From DATKDP01 sp035546335 (GTDB lineage Bacteria > Acidobacteriota > Thermoanaerobaculia > Gp7-AA8): a stretch of DNA of 24,990 bases. Each line of letters begins with the position of its first letter. The stretch's first letter is position 1. The position numbers and the translations under genes are program-made. Under the pieces are notes generated by a model. That model was not told where the DNA came from. It was given only the letters and a program-made list of their open reading frames with translations, and did not search any database. This document shows positions 1 through 7,844 of this stretch, in pieces. Location: assembly GCA_035546335.1 (NCBI GenBank), contig DATKDP010000001.1, positions 1-24,990 of the forward strand, in the 5' to 3' direction.

Positions 1-135
1 TTCGACCGCCCGGGCGAGTTGGGAGACGAATCGCAGCCGGTCCGCCTCATCGAGAAAAATCGCGCGCCCTTCGTTGCCACGGGAGGTCACGTGCCACAGT
101 GCACCAGGATATTCGAGTCGCAGAGGTCGAGCCAT
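1..135 (-). CDS. REP-associated tyrosine transposase (RAYT, Y1_Tnp), N-terminal fragment cut by window edge
   Basis: Reading the minus strand from an ATG at 135 gives 45 uninterrupted codons that run off the left edge. The protein starts MARPLRLEYPGALWHVTSRG and continues NEGRAIFLDEADR. This is the characteristic N-terminus of RAYT proteins, single-strand DNA transposases of the IS200/IS605-like Y1 superfamily that act on REP palindromes. The HUH motif and catalytic tyrosine would lie beyond the edge, so activity cannot be judged. It is downstream of accA on the same strand. The gap between them holds REP-like repeats, as expected for a RAYT locus. The family call rests on the conserved LEYPGALWHVTSRGN segment and is fairly secure; whether the gene is intact is unknown. 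Confidence 0.85.
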   Translation of the reverse strand, partial: MARPLRLEYPGALWHVTSRGNEGRAIFLDEADRLRFVSQLARAVE

Positions 136-198
136 CGCATCTCGAGGCTCCCTCGGTTCTCAGACTCCGTCAATCAAAATCTCAAAGGGGGTCAGAAT

Positions 199-235
199 CT
201 CCTCGGAATGGAAACGAAAACCTCCTCGGAATGGA
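199..235. repeat. Short tandem direct repeat upstream of the RAYT gene
   Basis: The 14-mer CTCCTCGGAATGGA occurs at 199-212 and again at 222-235 (period 23). It follows a GGGGTCAGAA stretch at about 187-196 that resembles the GGGTCACACC ends of the repeats further right. It is probably part of the decayed or mosaic REP region 5' of the transposase gene. Confidence 0.5.
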
Positions 236-321
236 ATCTGCGGGATCTAACTCCACGGGATGTAGAATCCGAGACCATCGCCAGCGTCGCTCGAGGCTCC
301 GAGGGCTCGTGGCTCGGACCT

Positions 322-370
322 CGGGCTGAAGGGGGATGGAGGGTCACGGGCTGAAGGGATGGAGGGTCAC
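322..370. repeat. Direct repeat of about 25 bp ending in GGAGGGTCAC
   Basis: Copy one is 322-347 and copy two 347-370. Both read CGGGCTGAAGGG, an optional GG, then ATGGAGGGTCAC. The second copy runs straight into the inverted REP-like arm at 363-383. This looks like local duplication at the edge of the repeat cluster. No gene is supported between 136 and 498. Confidence 0.55.
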
Positions 371-481
371 ACCTTCTCTTTCCTCGGAAAAGCAAAGGTG
401 TGACCCTCAGCCCTCCTGATTGACGGAAAAGCGAAGGTGTGACCCCAATGCCCCCCGCGCGGAAAAGCGAAGGTGTGACCC
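363..481. repeat. REP-like repeat cluster A (one inverted arm plus three direct 22-bp copies)
   Basis: Three near-identical 22-bp units start CGGAAAAGC and end GGTGTGACCC, at 385-406 (one A/G difference), 424-445 and 460-481. They are separated by unrelated 17- and 14-nt spacers. An inverted copy, AGGGTCACACCTTCTCTTTCC, lies at 363-383, one base from the first direct unit. Its AGGGTCACACCTT pairs perfectly with the end of that unit, giving a REPIN-like hairpin at 363-407. The last unit ends 17 bp before the accA stop codon. The neighbouring RAYT gene makes a REP origin likely (inference). The hairpin could also end accA transcription. Confidence 0.8.
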
Positions 482-498
482 TATTCGACTGAGGCTGT

Positions 499-1452
499 TC
501 AGCCCTTCTCGAAGACACCCATCTTCCGGAACTTTCTGTAGCGCCCCTCGGTCAGTTGCCGACGATCGAGCTTCGACAGCTCTTCGAGCGATTTCGCAAG
601 GTAGGGCCTGAGCAAGTCGGCCGCCTGATCGTGATCGCTGTGTGCACCGCCAAAAGGCTCCGGCACGATCTCATCGATCACGCCGAGCTCCAGAAGAGAA
701 TCCGCTGTCATCTTCATCGCCCGCGCAGCTTCCTGTGCTGCGCCGGGATCTTTCCAGAGAATCGCGGCGCAACCTTCCGGCGAGATCACCGAATAGACGG
801 CATGCTCGAGCATGAACACGCGGTCACCGACACCGAGAGCGAGCGCCCCCCCACTCCCTCCCTCCCCTGTCACGGTGACAATGATCGGGACGGTCAAGCC
901 CGCCATCTCGCGCAGGTTGACTGCGATCGCCTCAGCCTGGCCCCGCTCCTCGGCGCCAAGGCCGGGATAGGCCCCCGGCGTATCGATGAAGGTGAGGATC
1001 GGAAGGTCGAACTTCTCCGCCAACTTCATGATCCTCAATGCCTTCCGATATCCCTCAGGCCGGGGCATCCCAAAATTGCGGGCGATCTTCTCCTTCGTGT
1101 CCCTCCCCTTCTGATGACCGATCACGACGCAGGCCCGTTGGCCGAATTCGGCAAACCCACCGACGATGGCCTTGTCATCGGCAAACTTTCGGTCGCCGTG
1201 CACTTCGATGAAATCGGAAAACAGACGGGGGATGAAATCGAGCGTGTAGGGCCGCAGGGCGTGTCGGGCGACGAGGGTCTTCTGCCAGGGAGTGAGGTTG
1301 CTGTAAATCTCGGCTGAGACTTTGATAAGCTTGTCTCGAAGCTCGACGAGCTCGGCAGCCTGACTGGAATCATCGTCGAGGGTCGACAGTTCGTCAATTC
1401 TGCGACGGATCGCCAGGATCGGCTCTTCAAACTGGCTCACATCGCCATTCAT
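499..1452 (-). CDS. accA: Acetyl-CoA carboxylase carboxyltransferase subunit alpha
   Basis: The 317-residue protein is close to the usual length of about 320. AccA pairs with AccD to transfer the carboxyl group from biotin on AccB to acetyl-CoA. This makes malonyl-CoA, the first committed step of fatty acid synthesis in the cytoplasm. Diagnostic segments are GRDTKEKIARNFGMPRPEGY in the middle, DTPGAYPGLGAEERGQAEAI and GEGGSGGALALG, the last forming the oxyanion-hole and CoA-binding region of the crotonase fold. The N-terminal helical part (IRRRIDELSTL) is typical of AccA. No accD is visible here, so the gene stands alone. It is divergent from the 1503 gene with only 50 bp between them, so the promoters must be compact. 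No strong ribosome binding site precedes the ATG. Its 3' end abuts REP-like cluster A. Confidence 0.97.
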   Translation of the reverse strand: MNGDVSQFEEPILAIRRRIDELSTLDDDSSQAAELVELRDKLIKVSAEIYSNLTPWQKTLVARHALRPYTLDFIPRLFSDFIEVHGDRKFADDKAIVGGFAEFGQRACVVIGHQKGRDTKEKIARNFGMPRPEGYRKALRIMKLAEKFDLPILTFIDTPGAYPGLGAEERGQAEAIAVNLREMAGLTVPIIVTVTGEGGSGGALALGVGDRVFMLEHAVYSVISPEGCAAILWKDPGAAQEAARAMKMTADSLLELGVIDEIVPEPFGGAHSDHDQAADLLRPYLAKSLEELSKLDRRQLTEGRYRKFRKMGVFEKG

Positions 1453-1502
1453 GCCGCGACGCTAGCAAATGCCCGCTCCCGCGGTCAAATGAAAGAACGA
1501 CC

Positions 1503-2048
1503 ATGGCACAGGCAATTCAGCAATTTCCGGGCGAGCCGGCCACTCATGCCGATGTAATGCGGCATGTCCCGCCGCTGGAATGGGTGGTCCGAAAGCTTGG
1601 CGAATACCAGCAAAGGGCCGAAACGCTCCATTGGGCGGCGTTCGAATCGGGACGCCAGGCGGATGCGGAGCTGCTCGCCGCGGCCGAGCAGGAGCTCAAA
1701 CATCTGGCAGGATCGGTCGGGCGACTGATCGAAGCCGCCTCCAGACATCCGAAAGAGATCAGGTCTCCGGAGGGACTGCGCGCCCGGCTCGAGCATTTCT
1801 TCTCGAGGGCTCTCGGGTCGGTTCAGGCACTCGATCCCTCGCGGCTAGTTCTTCGAAGTCATTACACCGAGTTTCAGCGGTCACAGGGCGAACTCGTTTT
1901 CGCCGCCCTCCTCGTCGTCGGCGACTCCATCCGCCGCCTCACACCGCTCGTCGCCAGGATCAATCCCGATGTGTACGAACTGCTGCTCGCCAATCTCGTG
2001 ACTCTGCAGCACCCTGTCAACGAAGAGACCCTGCGCCCGATCGCGTAA
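1503..2048 (+). CDS. Hypothetical helical protein, 181 aa
   Basis: I do not recognise this protein. It is 181 residues, with no signal peptide, no cysteine pairs and no transmembrane segment. It appears almost wholly alpha-helical, with long amphipathic stretches (WVVRKLGEYQQRAETLHWAA, LLAAAEQELKHLAGSVGRLI). The composition suits a soluble four-helix-type or scaffold-like cytoplasmic protein. Codon use and GC match the neighbours and the frame is open throughout, which supports a real gene. It is divergent from accA across a 50-bp gap and is followed by REP-like cluster B. Only a weak purine run (GAAAGAA) precedes the ATG. The function cannot be stated from sequence. Confidence 0.7.
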   Translation: MAQAIQQFPGEPATHADVMRHVPPLEWVVRKLGEYQQRAETLHWAAFESGRQADAELLAAAEQELKHLAGSVGRLIEAASRHPKEIRSPEGLRARLEHFFSRALGSVQALDPSRLVLRSHYTEFQRSQGELVFAALLVVGDSIRRLTPLVARINPDVYELLLANLVTLQHPVNEETLRPIA

Positions 2049-2158
2049 TCGTCCCAGCGCGTAGTCCGCCCGAGGGGTCGCGCCTCTGGGCCGATCCATA
2101 GCGGCCTCCCGCCGGGAGCTGCCGAGTCAGGCACTGCCTTGCCCAGGACGCCGGGTGA

Positions 2159-2242
2159 GGGTCAGACCTTCTTTTTTTGTCGCGGAAAAGCGAAGGTGTG
2201 AGCCTTGCCGATGATCCTTACGGAAAAGCGAAGGTGTGACCC
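2159..2242. repeat. REP-like repeat cluster B (same 22-bp unit as cluster A)
   Basis: Direct units beginning CGGAAAAGCGAAGGTGTGA lie at 2183-2204 (last bases GCC instead of CCC) and 2221-2242, with a 16-nt spacer. An inverted, diverged arm (GGGTCAGACCTTC) begins at about 2159 and faces the first unit, so the layout copies cluster A: inverted arm first, then direct copies. The cluster fills most of the gap between the hypothetical gene and the kinase start. Nothing else is recognised in 2049-2291 apart from a possible -10 element. Confidence 0.8.
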
Positions 2243-2271
2243 TCGAGCGCGCGCCAGTCTGCCCGGCGGCG

Positions 2272-2277
2272 TACAAT
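2272..2277 (+). promoter_or_regulatory. Possible -10 element (TACAAT) before the kinase gene
   Basis: TACAAT lies 14 nt before the kinase ATG, and no Shine-Dalgarno sequence is present between them. If used, the transcript would be leaderless or nearly so. No convincing -35 hexamer is seen at 16-18 bp upstream, so this is weak. Confidence 0.3.
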
Positions 2278-2291
2278 GAGTCCGTACGCCC

Positions 2292-4259
2292 ATGTCATTC
2301 GACTGCCCGCGGTGCCGCTCACCGATCGAGCCGCAGCTCCGGTCGTGTCCTCGCTGCGGCGAGGCGGTTACGGACTTTCTGCGCCGCCATTCGAAAGATC
2401 CGCTCGACGGCAAGTACCGCATCGTCTCGCTTCTTGGAGTCGGTGGCATGGGAGAGGTCTACAAGGCGGAGCATGTCCATCTCGATGCACCGCGCGTGAT
2501 CAAGCTGATGCACCCTGCGATCGAGTCGGACCTCGAAGCGCACGAGCGCTTCCTTCGGGAGGCGCGCCTGGCGACGAAAATCCAGCATCCCAACGTCGCC
2601 GCGCTCTTCGATTTCTCGATGCTTCCCGACGGCTCTCATTACATGGTCTGGGAATTCATCGAAGGGACGAACCTGCTTCATTTCGTCCGCACGCGAGGAC
2701 ACCTCGAGCCCGAGCATGCCGTCGCGATTGCAACCCAGGTGCTCGCCGGTCTCGATGCGATTCACAAGGCGGGCATCGTTCACCGCGACATGAGCCCCGA
2801 GAACGTCATGATCACCCAGATAAGTGGAGATGCGGTTGAGCGGGCGAAGATCATCGACCTGGGAGTCGCCAAGCAGTGGGCGGGTGGTGCCGATGAGAAA
2901 ACGAAGACCGGGATGTTCGTCGGCAAACTGAAGTACTGCTCGCCCGAGCAGCTCGGAATGCTTCCTGACGACGGGCAGATCGACGGGCGCGCCGACCTCT
3001 ACTCGTTCGCTCTCGTTCTCTACGAGATGCTCACCGGCGTCGCCGCCTTTCAGGCGGAGACACCGCACCACTACGTCGTCATGCACATCTCGCAAACGCC
3101 GAAGCCGCTGTGGCAGGCGAATCGGGCCATCAGCGTCTCTCCGGAGCTCGAAGCCGTCATCTTCCGCGCGCTCGAGAAAGATCGCGAGCGTCGCTTTCGC
3201 AGCGCGATCGAATTCTCCGCTGCACTTCGGGAATCGCTGTCCCAGCGGGTACGCTTCGCGACGGCAGGCGATCGGAGTCCGGCTGCGCCTGGGCGAGCTC
3301 CCCTGCAGCGAACGACGACGACGGATTTCGGAGGCGTGGCTGCGCGACGAACCGGTTCGTCGGGAAGCAGTTCCACCAGCCGGATTCCGCGAAAGGGCGA
3401 AGCCGACGCCATGCTGTCACGCCGCCGCGAGCTTCTCGAGCAGGTGGCAACATCGCTCGCCGCGGAGAACTACCAGCAGGCCGAAGCCCTTCTCCAGACG
3501 TTGCGCATGCACCTCGGCGTGCGTGCCGAAGGCGATCCGGAGCTCAAGCGTGCAGCCCACCACCTCGAGGAGAGTGCACGGGCGCACGTCCAGTTCATTC
3601 GGGACGAGATCGAGCGAGCCCGACGTGAGGGAAGACCGGAGCAGATCGTTCTCCACCTCTCCGAGATGGAGGAAAAGCTCGGTAAGCGATTCGGAGACTC
3701 CGGCTACCGCATCGAGGTCGGGCAGTGGCTCCGCCGCCGCCAGGAGCTCATCGAGCAGACGCGTGAGGCGATTCAGGCGGAAGCGTTTGCAGGAGCGCGT
3801 GAGCTGCTCGCCGATCTCAACGAACATCTCGGTGAGGGTGCTCACGACGACCAGGAGCTGCTCACACTCCTTCACGGCTTCGAGCGGGCCGCCGACGACA
3901 CCACCGAGCGGCTCCGCCGATCGATCGAGCAGGCGCGCGCCGAGGACGATGCGGTCAAGGCGAAACGGATTCTCGCGCTGCACGAAGCGAAGTTCGGTGT
4001 CGACTCCCCGAAACATCCGGCGATTGCCGATGCGGAGCGGTGGGTCCGCGATCCGAATCGTGCGGTGCGAGAGCGCAAGACGGCCGCCGCGGCGCGCGAT
4101 GCTGCCCGCCGGGCGATTCGCCGCAGGCGGCGCCGCACGTTCCTGATCTCGCTGCTGTTCGTCGCCACGCTGGCGGCTTCCGGCATCACCTGGAGAAACG
4201 AAGTGATCGCATTCGCGCTGCAGGCTCGCGCAGCAGTCGAAGAGTTGATGCAGCGGTAA
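2292..4259 (+). CDS. Membrane-anchored Ser/Thr protein kinase with N-terminal zinc ribbon and C-terminal helical repeats
   Basis: The 655-residue protein starts with a zinc ribbon (C5, C8, C19, C22), then a Hanks-type kinase domain at about residues 40-315. Visible kinase motifs are the glycine loop GVGGMGEV (49-56), probable ATP lysine K71, catalytic loop HRDMSPEN (H164-N171), DLG in place of DFG (189-191) and SPE in place of APE (217-219). A Ser/Thr/Pro/Gly-rich linker (about 325-370) follows. Residues 377-480 and 482-585 then form two copies of a helical repeat of about 105 residues. A basic stretch precedes one transmembrane segment near 616-634, leaving a short tail outside. The kinase would face the cytoplasm. 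All catalytic residues are present, so it should be active; its substrates are unknown. The start follows cluster B and has no clear ribosome binding site. Confidence 0.9.
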   Translation: MSFDCPRCRSPIEPQLRSCPRCGEAVTDFLRRHSKDPLDGKYRIVSLLGVGGMGEVYKAEHVHLDAPRVIKLMHPAIESDLEAHERFLREARLATKIQHPNVAALFDFSMLPDGSHYMVWEFIEGTNLLHFVRTRGHLEPEHAVAIATQVLAGLDAIHKAGIVHRDMSPENVMITQISGDAVERAKIIDLGVAKQWAGGADEKTKTGMFVGKLKYCSPEQLGMLPDDGQIDGRADLYSFALVLYEMLTGVAAFQAETPHHYVVMHISQTPKPLWQANRAISVSPELEAVIFRALEKDRERRFRSAIEFSAALRESLSQRVRFATAGDRSPAAPGRAPLQRTTTTDFGGVAARRTGSSGSSSTSRIPRKGEADAMLSRRRELLEQVATSLAAENYQQAEALLQTLRMHLGVRAEGDPELKRAAHHLEESARAHVQFIRDEIERARREGRPEQIVLHLSEMEEKLGKRFGDSGYRIEVGQWLRRRQELIEQTREAIQAEAFAGARELLADLNEHLGEGAHDDQELLTLLHGFERAADDTTERLRRSIEQARAEDDAVKAKRILALHEAKFGVDSPKHPAIADAERWVRDPNRAVRERKTAAAARDAARRAIRRRRRRTFLISLLFVATLAASGITWRNEVIAFALQARAAVEELMQR

Positions 4260-4403
4260 CGCACGCGAAGCAGTTGCGCGCTGACCGCGTCGTCAAGCTC
4301 GCCAGGCTATCGCGTAACGCAGCAGCTTCGCCTGCATTCCTGCGAAGCAACGCCTTCGAGCGTCTCTCGCGCGGATGCTTCGCTCTACCGCAACTCAGGA
4401 TGC

Positions 4404-6839
4404 CTACAGGATGTTGATCGGATCGACGTCGATCGCTACGTCGACGCCGCGCCATTTCCTGCCGACGACGACGGTTTCCACGGCACGCCGCAGTACCTGT
4501 CGTTTCGGGCCGCGGATCAGGATCTGGTAGCGGTAGACGCCCTTGATTCTGGCGAGAGGAGCTGGCGCCGGACCCTGCATTCTGGTCCCCGCGCTCCCTG
4601 CCAGCTCCACCTCCAGCAAGTTGGCAGTCTCGCTTGCCGCGCGCTCGACCTGGTCGAGGTTCTCACCACGAAAGAGAAGAGCGATCATCGCCGTGACCGG
4701 CGGGTAGTGAAACGTCCGGCGGAAGTGGATTTCCGAGGTGTAGAACGCCTCGTAGTCATGCGTCGTGGCGTGCCGGATCGCATAGTGATTCGGAAACGCC
4801 GTCTGCACCAGCACGCGTCCCGCCAGCTCTCCCCTTCCCGACCGTCCCGCCACCTGGGTCAGCAGATAGAACGTCTTCTCGGCGGAGCGGAAGTCGGGAT
4901 ACCCGAGGATCGCGTCGGCGTTGATGACTCCGGTGAGCGTGACGCTGGGGAAGTGATGCCCCTTGCTGATCATCTGAGTCCCGATCAGCGCGCGGGTCTC
5001 ACGCCTGCGAAACCGATCGAGAATGCGAACGAGCTCACCCTTCTTCCGAGTGGAATCGCGATCGAGGACTTCGACGGACACGTCGGGAAAGTACCGGCGG
5101 AAACGGTCTTCGACCTTTTCGGTTCCGAATCCGATCGGCTGCAGAACTTCTCCGCGGCACAGCGGACACGTCGAAGGGATGGGAACCCTGTAGCCGCAGT
5201 AATGACAGAGGAGGATTCCGTCGCGGCGATGGACAGTGAGCGTCACGCTGCAATCACGGCAGCGAAAGTCGTTCTCGCATTCCCTGCAGAGAAGAAACGG
5301 TGCATAGCCACGACGGTTCATGAGAATGATCGCCTGCTCTCCCGCAGTGAACACACGCGCGAGCTCCTCGCGCAGTTTGCTGCTGAAAATCACGAGGCCG
5401 CGGTCCTCCTTCTCCCCCCTCTCCTTTCGAATGTCGATCAGCTCGACCTCCGGAAGCTCCCGCGCTTCGACGCGCCTGGTCAGCATCAGAAGGCGATACT
5501 TTCCCAGCTCTGCGTTGTTGCGACTCTCGAGCGAGGGAGTCGCCGAGCCGAGAACGACGGGGATGTTTCGGATCTGCGCTCGGACCACGGCGAGATCGCG
5601 GGCGTTGTAGCGCGGCGTTTCGTCCTGCTTGTAGGCACCGTCGCCTTCTTCGTCGACGACGAGCAGCCCGAGGCGCTGGAATGGCGTGAAGAGCGCCGAG
5701 CGCGGGCCGATCGCGACATCGACGAGTCCGCGGCGAGCGCGCCACCACTGGTCGTATCGCTCGCTCGCCGAAAGGCTGCTGTGCAAAATCGCGATCCGGT
5801 CACCGAAGCGCTCCTTCAGACGCGCAGCGAAAACGGGGGTCAGCGAGATCTCCGGCACCAGCAGAATCGCCTGATCACCTCGTCGCACCGCCTCCCGCAT
5901 CAGCTCGATATATACCTCGGTTTTTCCGCTCCCGGTAACCCCTTCAAGGAGGAAGGGCGTGAACGTACCGAGAGACTTCTTCACCTCGTCAATGACGGCG
6001 GCCTGCTCGCCGGAGTGGTTGATCTCGCCCAGCCGGACGCTCTCCAGATCGGCAAAGAAGGCGTCGAGCGTGTGCATTCGATGGCGCTTGTCGATGCGGA
6101 CGATGCCTTTCCGCACCAGCGTGCCGATGGACGAGTCGCTCATGCCTGCAGACCTGAGCGCGCGATGACTCACCTCCCCTCCGTGCTTTCGCAGAAGATC
6201 GACGACCGCCTGCTGCTTTGCCGGGAGGTCGTCGGCGATCACTTCGAGTATGACGAACCGATCGTAGCGGACTCCGGCCGCGTCGCGCATTTCGTCGGCG
6301 ACCGCGATGAGGCCTGCATCGCGCAGACGGGCGACGATCTGGCGTCCTCCCTTGCGATGCTCGACGAGAGTCGACAGAGGAAGGTCGCGCTTTCGAATCT
6401 CCTCGAGTATCACCAGGTCGCTTTCGACGATCTGCCTGGCGGCGAGCGCGGCGGCAATCGTCTCGTCGCTTCCCGTGAATCGCGCATGCCGCTTTCCGCG
6501 CGCCGCCATGTTCGCCGGAATCGCGAGGCGCAGCATTTCGCCGAGTGGAGCGATGTAGTGCTTTGCCGCCCAGGAACAGAGCTCGATGATCTCCGGGATG
6601 AGCGCAGGCTCTTCATCGTCGAGGATCGATCGAATCTTTCTCATTCGCTTCACCCCCTGCGGCGCCTGATCGACCAGGGCGGTGACGAATGCGGTGGTGA
6701 GCTTCGTTCCGATGGGAACCTCGACCCGCGAGCCGAGCCGGATGTCGTCTTTCAAGTCCTCCGGGATGATGTAGGTATAGGTGTCGAAGATCGCGAGCGG
6801 AACCGCAACCTCGGCGAAATCGGAAAGCCCTTTGGACAT
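4404..6839 (-). CDS. priA: Primosomal protein N' (replication restart helicase PriA)
   Basis: PriA is the 3'-5' DNA helicase that recognises stalled forks and reloads the replisome. I chose the ATG at 6839 (811 residues), because SKGLSDFAEVAVPLAIFDTY matches the usual N-terminal 3'-end-binding domain; an upstream in-frame start at 6923 adds 28 unconserved residues. Helicase motifs are Walker A GVTGSGKT (300-307), motif II DEEG (396-399) where most PriA proteins have DEEH, GSATPS (431-436), GTQMISKGHHFP (620-631) and QVAGRSGRG (662-670). The eight zinc cysteines sit at 518, 521, 527, 530, 545, 548, 558 and 561, all present. The Gly in motif II is unusual, but the rest is intact, so function is likely. 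It converges on the kinase gene across a 144-bp gap. Confidence 0.95.
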   Translation of the reverse strand: MSKGLSDFAEVAVPLAIFDTYTYIIPEDLKDDIRLGSRVEVPIGTKLTTAFVTALVDQAPQGVKRMRKIRSILDDEEPALIPEIIELCSWAAKHYIAPLGEMLRLAIPANMAARGKRHARFTGSDETIAAALAARQIVESDLVILEEIRKRDLPLSTLVEHRKGGRQIVARLRDAGLIAVADEMRDAAGVRYDRFVILEVIADDLPAKQQAVVDLLRKHGGEVSHRALRSAGMSDSSIGTLVRKGIVRIDKRHRMHTLDAFFADLESVRLGEINHSGEQAAVIDEVKKSLGTFTPFLLEGVTGSGKTEVYIELMREAVRRGDQAILLVPEISLTPVFAARLKERFGDRIAILHSSLSASERYDQWWRARRGLVDVAIGPRSALFTPFQRLGLLVVDEEGDGAYKQDETPRYNARDLAVVRAQIRNIPVVLGSATPSLESRNNAELGKYRLLMLTRRVEARELPEVELIDIRKERGEKEDRGLVIFSSKLREELARVFTAGEQAIILMNRRGYAPFLLCRECENDFRCRDCSVTLTVHRRDGILLCHYCGYRVPIPSTCPLCRGEVLQPIGFGTEKVEDRFRRYFPDVSVEVLDRDSTRKKGELVRILDRFRRRETRALIGTQMISKGHHFPSVTLTGVINADAILGYPDFRSAEKTFYLLTQVAGRSGRGELAGRVLVQTAFPNHYAIRHATTHDYEAFYTSEIHFRRTFHYPPVTAMIALLFRGENLDQVERAASETANLLEVELAGSAGTRMQGPAPAPLARIKGVYRYQILIRGPKRQVLRRAVETVVVGRKWRGVDVAIDVDPINIL

Positions 6840-6885
6840 CGGGCGAAGAATACCGCAGGGCAGAGCGTTCGGTTCCATTGGACCG

Positions 6886-7006
6886 GATCGGCAACAGTCT
6901 GAGAACGCAGATCCTTGCCTCACACTCGCCCATCCGCCTCACTCATCAGGATGACGGCAAGGTCTGCGGTGTCATTCCCTCTTCACCGGCGCGGAGCGCC
7001 GAGCTC
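6886..7006. repeat. Half copy of a dispersed palindromic repeat plus its companion module
   Basis: Bases 6886-6956 (GATCGGCAACAGTCTGAGAA onward) match 20250-20316 closely, including AACGCAGATCCTT, CCATCCGCCTC and AGGATGACG. Here only the right half of the 20203-20316 hairpin is present. A second module at 6971-7006 (GTCATTCC, CTCTTCA, then a GGCGC-GGA-GCGCC mini-hairpin) resembles 20331-20365, and the order and spacing of the two modules are the same at both loci. It fills the gap between priA and the AraC-type gene. Confidence 0.7.
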
Positions 7007-7031
7007 GGGGTGACAACGCGCGTGGGCGTTC

Positions 7032-7844
7032 CTACGCTGTTGCCGGGCCGGGTCCGGCCGGTGAGTGAAAGAGGCTGTTCAGAGCAATCTGCTCTCGGAG
7101 AAATGCGGCCGGTGTCGTCTCTGCGAATTCGCGAAAGTCGCGGATCCAATGCGACTGGTCGAAATAGCCCTCGAGAAGGGCGGTCTCGGGGGCGTGAAGA
7201 AGGCTCTCGACCGCTGCATGAAACCGAAGAACGCGGGCGAGGCGTTTCGGACCGACGCCGGCAAGCGAACGGATTCGTCGCTCCGCCTGGCGAAGAGAGA
7301 TGCCGGCATCCGCTGCGAGGGACTCGATGGAAACCGTTCCATGGCTCGAACGCAGTGCGACGAGCAGAGGATCGGCGCGCGACACAAGGCGCCTGGCGAG
7401 CTCGGCTCGGAGGCGCGCAGACATCAGCGCTGCACGTTCGGCGTCGCCGATTGGTGCGAATCGCTCCTGCAGCGCAGCGAGGAACGGCAGGACATCCCGC
7501 GCCGGATGCACTCCGCCGGTGACCTCGGCGATCGAAGCCGGGGCGAAAAACTGCGATACCGCTCCAGGCTGGAAACGCACCGCAAAGACCTCGCTTCGCG
7601 CGGCGGGAATGATCCAGATCGGCCGGTCCACGGCTGCGACGAGGAGCGACGCCGGCTGCCGCACGGGCTCGCCGTGGCAAACCTCCCGATACGGCTCAGC
7701 GAAGTGGAAGATCAACTCGGAGCAACCGTCCGGGAGAATTCGCTCCGGTACGGAGGAGACATTCCCCTCGTCGCGGAGCGACCAGAAGCAGCGAATCCAG
7801 GGAGAGAGGTCTCGGTCGGGGTTGATGACCGCGTATTCCGGCAT
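7032..7844 (-). CDS. AraC-family transcriptional regulator (DUF6597-like sensor domain)
   Basis: From the ATG at 7844 the protein is 270 residues. The N-terminal part (MPEYAVINPDRDLSPWIRCF, then ILPDGCSELIFHF and AVRFQPGAVSQFF) resembles the DUF6597 / AraC N-terminal sensor type. The C-terminal HTH_18 domain shows SIESLAADAGISLRQAERRI in the first helix-turn-helix. A degenerate second one follows (GYFDQSHWIRDFREFAETTP, compared with the usual GFxDQSHFxRxFxxxxGxTP). In-frame starts at 7865 (ATG) and 7880 (TTG) would add 7 or 12 residues; family alignment favours 7844, but no ribosome site decides it. The likely role is a cytoplasmic DNA-binding regulator that responds to a small ligand. Its target is unknown; the divergent 8041 gene is an obvious candidate. 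Confidence 0.88.
   Translation of the reverse strand: MPEYAVINPDRDLSPWIRCFWSLRDEGNVSSVPERILPDGCSELIFHFAEPYREVCHGEPVRQPASLLVAAVDRPIWIIPAARSEVFAVRFQPGAVSQFFAPASIAEVTGGVHPARDVLPFLAALQERFAPIGDAERAALMSARLRAELARRLVSRADPLLVALRSSHGTVSIESLAADAGISLRQAERRIRSLAGVGPKRLARVLRFHAAVESLLHAPETALLEGYFDQSHWIRDFREFAETTPAAFLREQIALNSLFHSPAGPGPATA

Noticed and set aside
19..354. Plus-strand open frame of 111 codons at the left edge
   Set aside because: Its first part is antisense to the RAYT coding sequence and its last part is built from direct repeats; the product looks like no protein.
363..481. CRISPR-like array (22-bp repeats with unrelated spacers)
   Set aside because: Spacers are only 14-17 nt and uneven, there are just three units, an inverted copy heads the array, and no cas genes are near. 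REP-like repeats beside a RAYT explain it better.
556..1317. 253-codon plus-strand frame
   Set aside because: It is antisense to accA and has no recognisable protein features.
4260..4403. Possible bidirectional terminator between the kinase gene and priA
   Set aside because: GCGAAGCA/TGCTTCGC-like pairs exist, but they are short and scattered and no U-tract follows, so no terminator is called.
4707..6902. 731-codon plus-strand open frame
   Set aside because: It is fully antisense to priA, whose motifs are unmistakable. Long antisense frames are common in GC-rich DNA.
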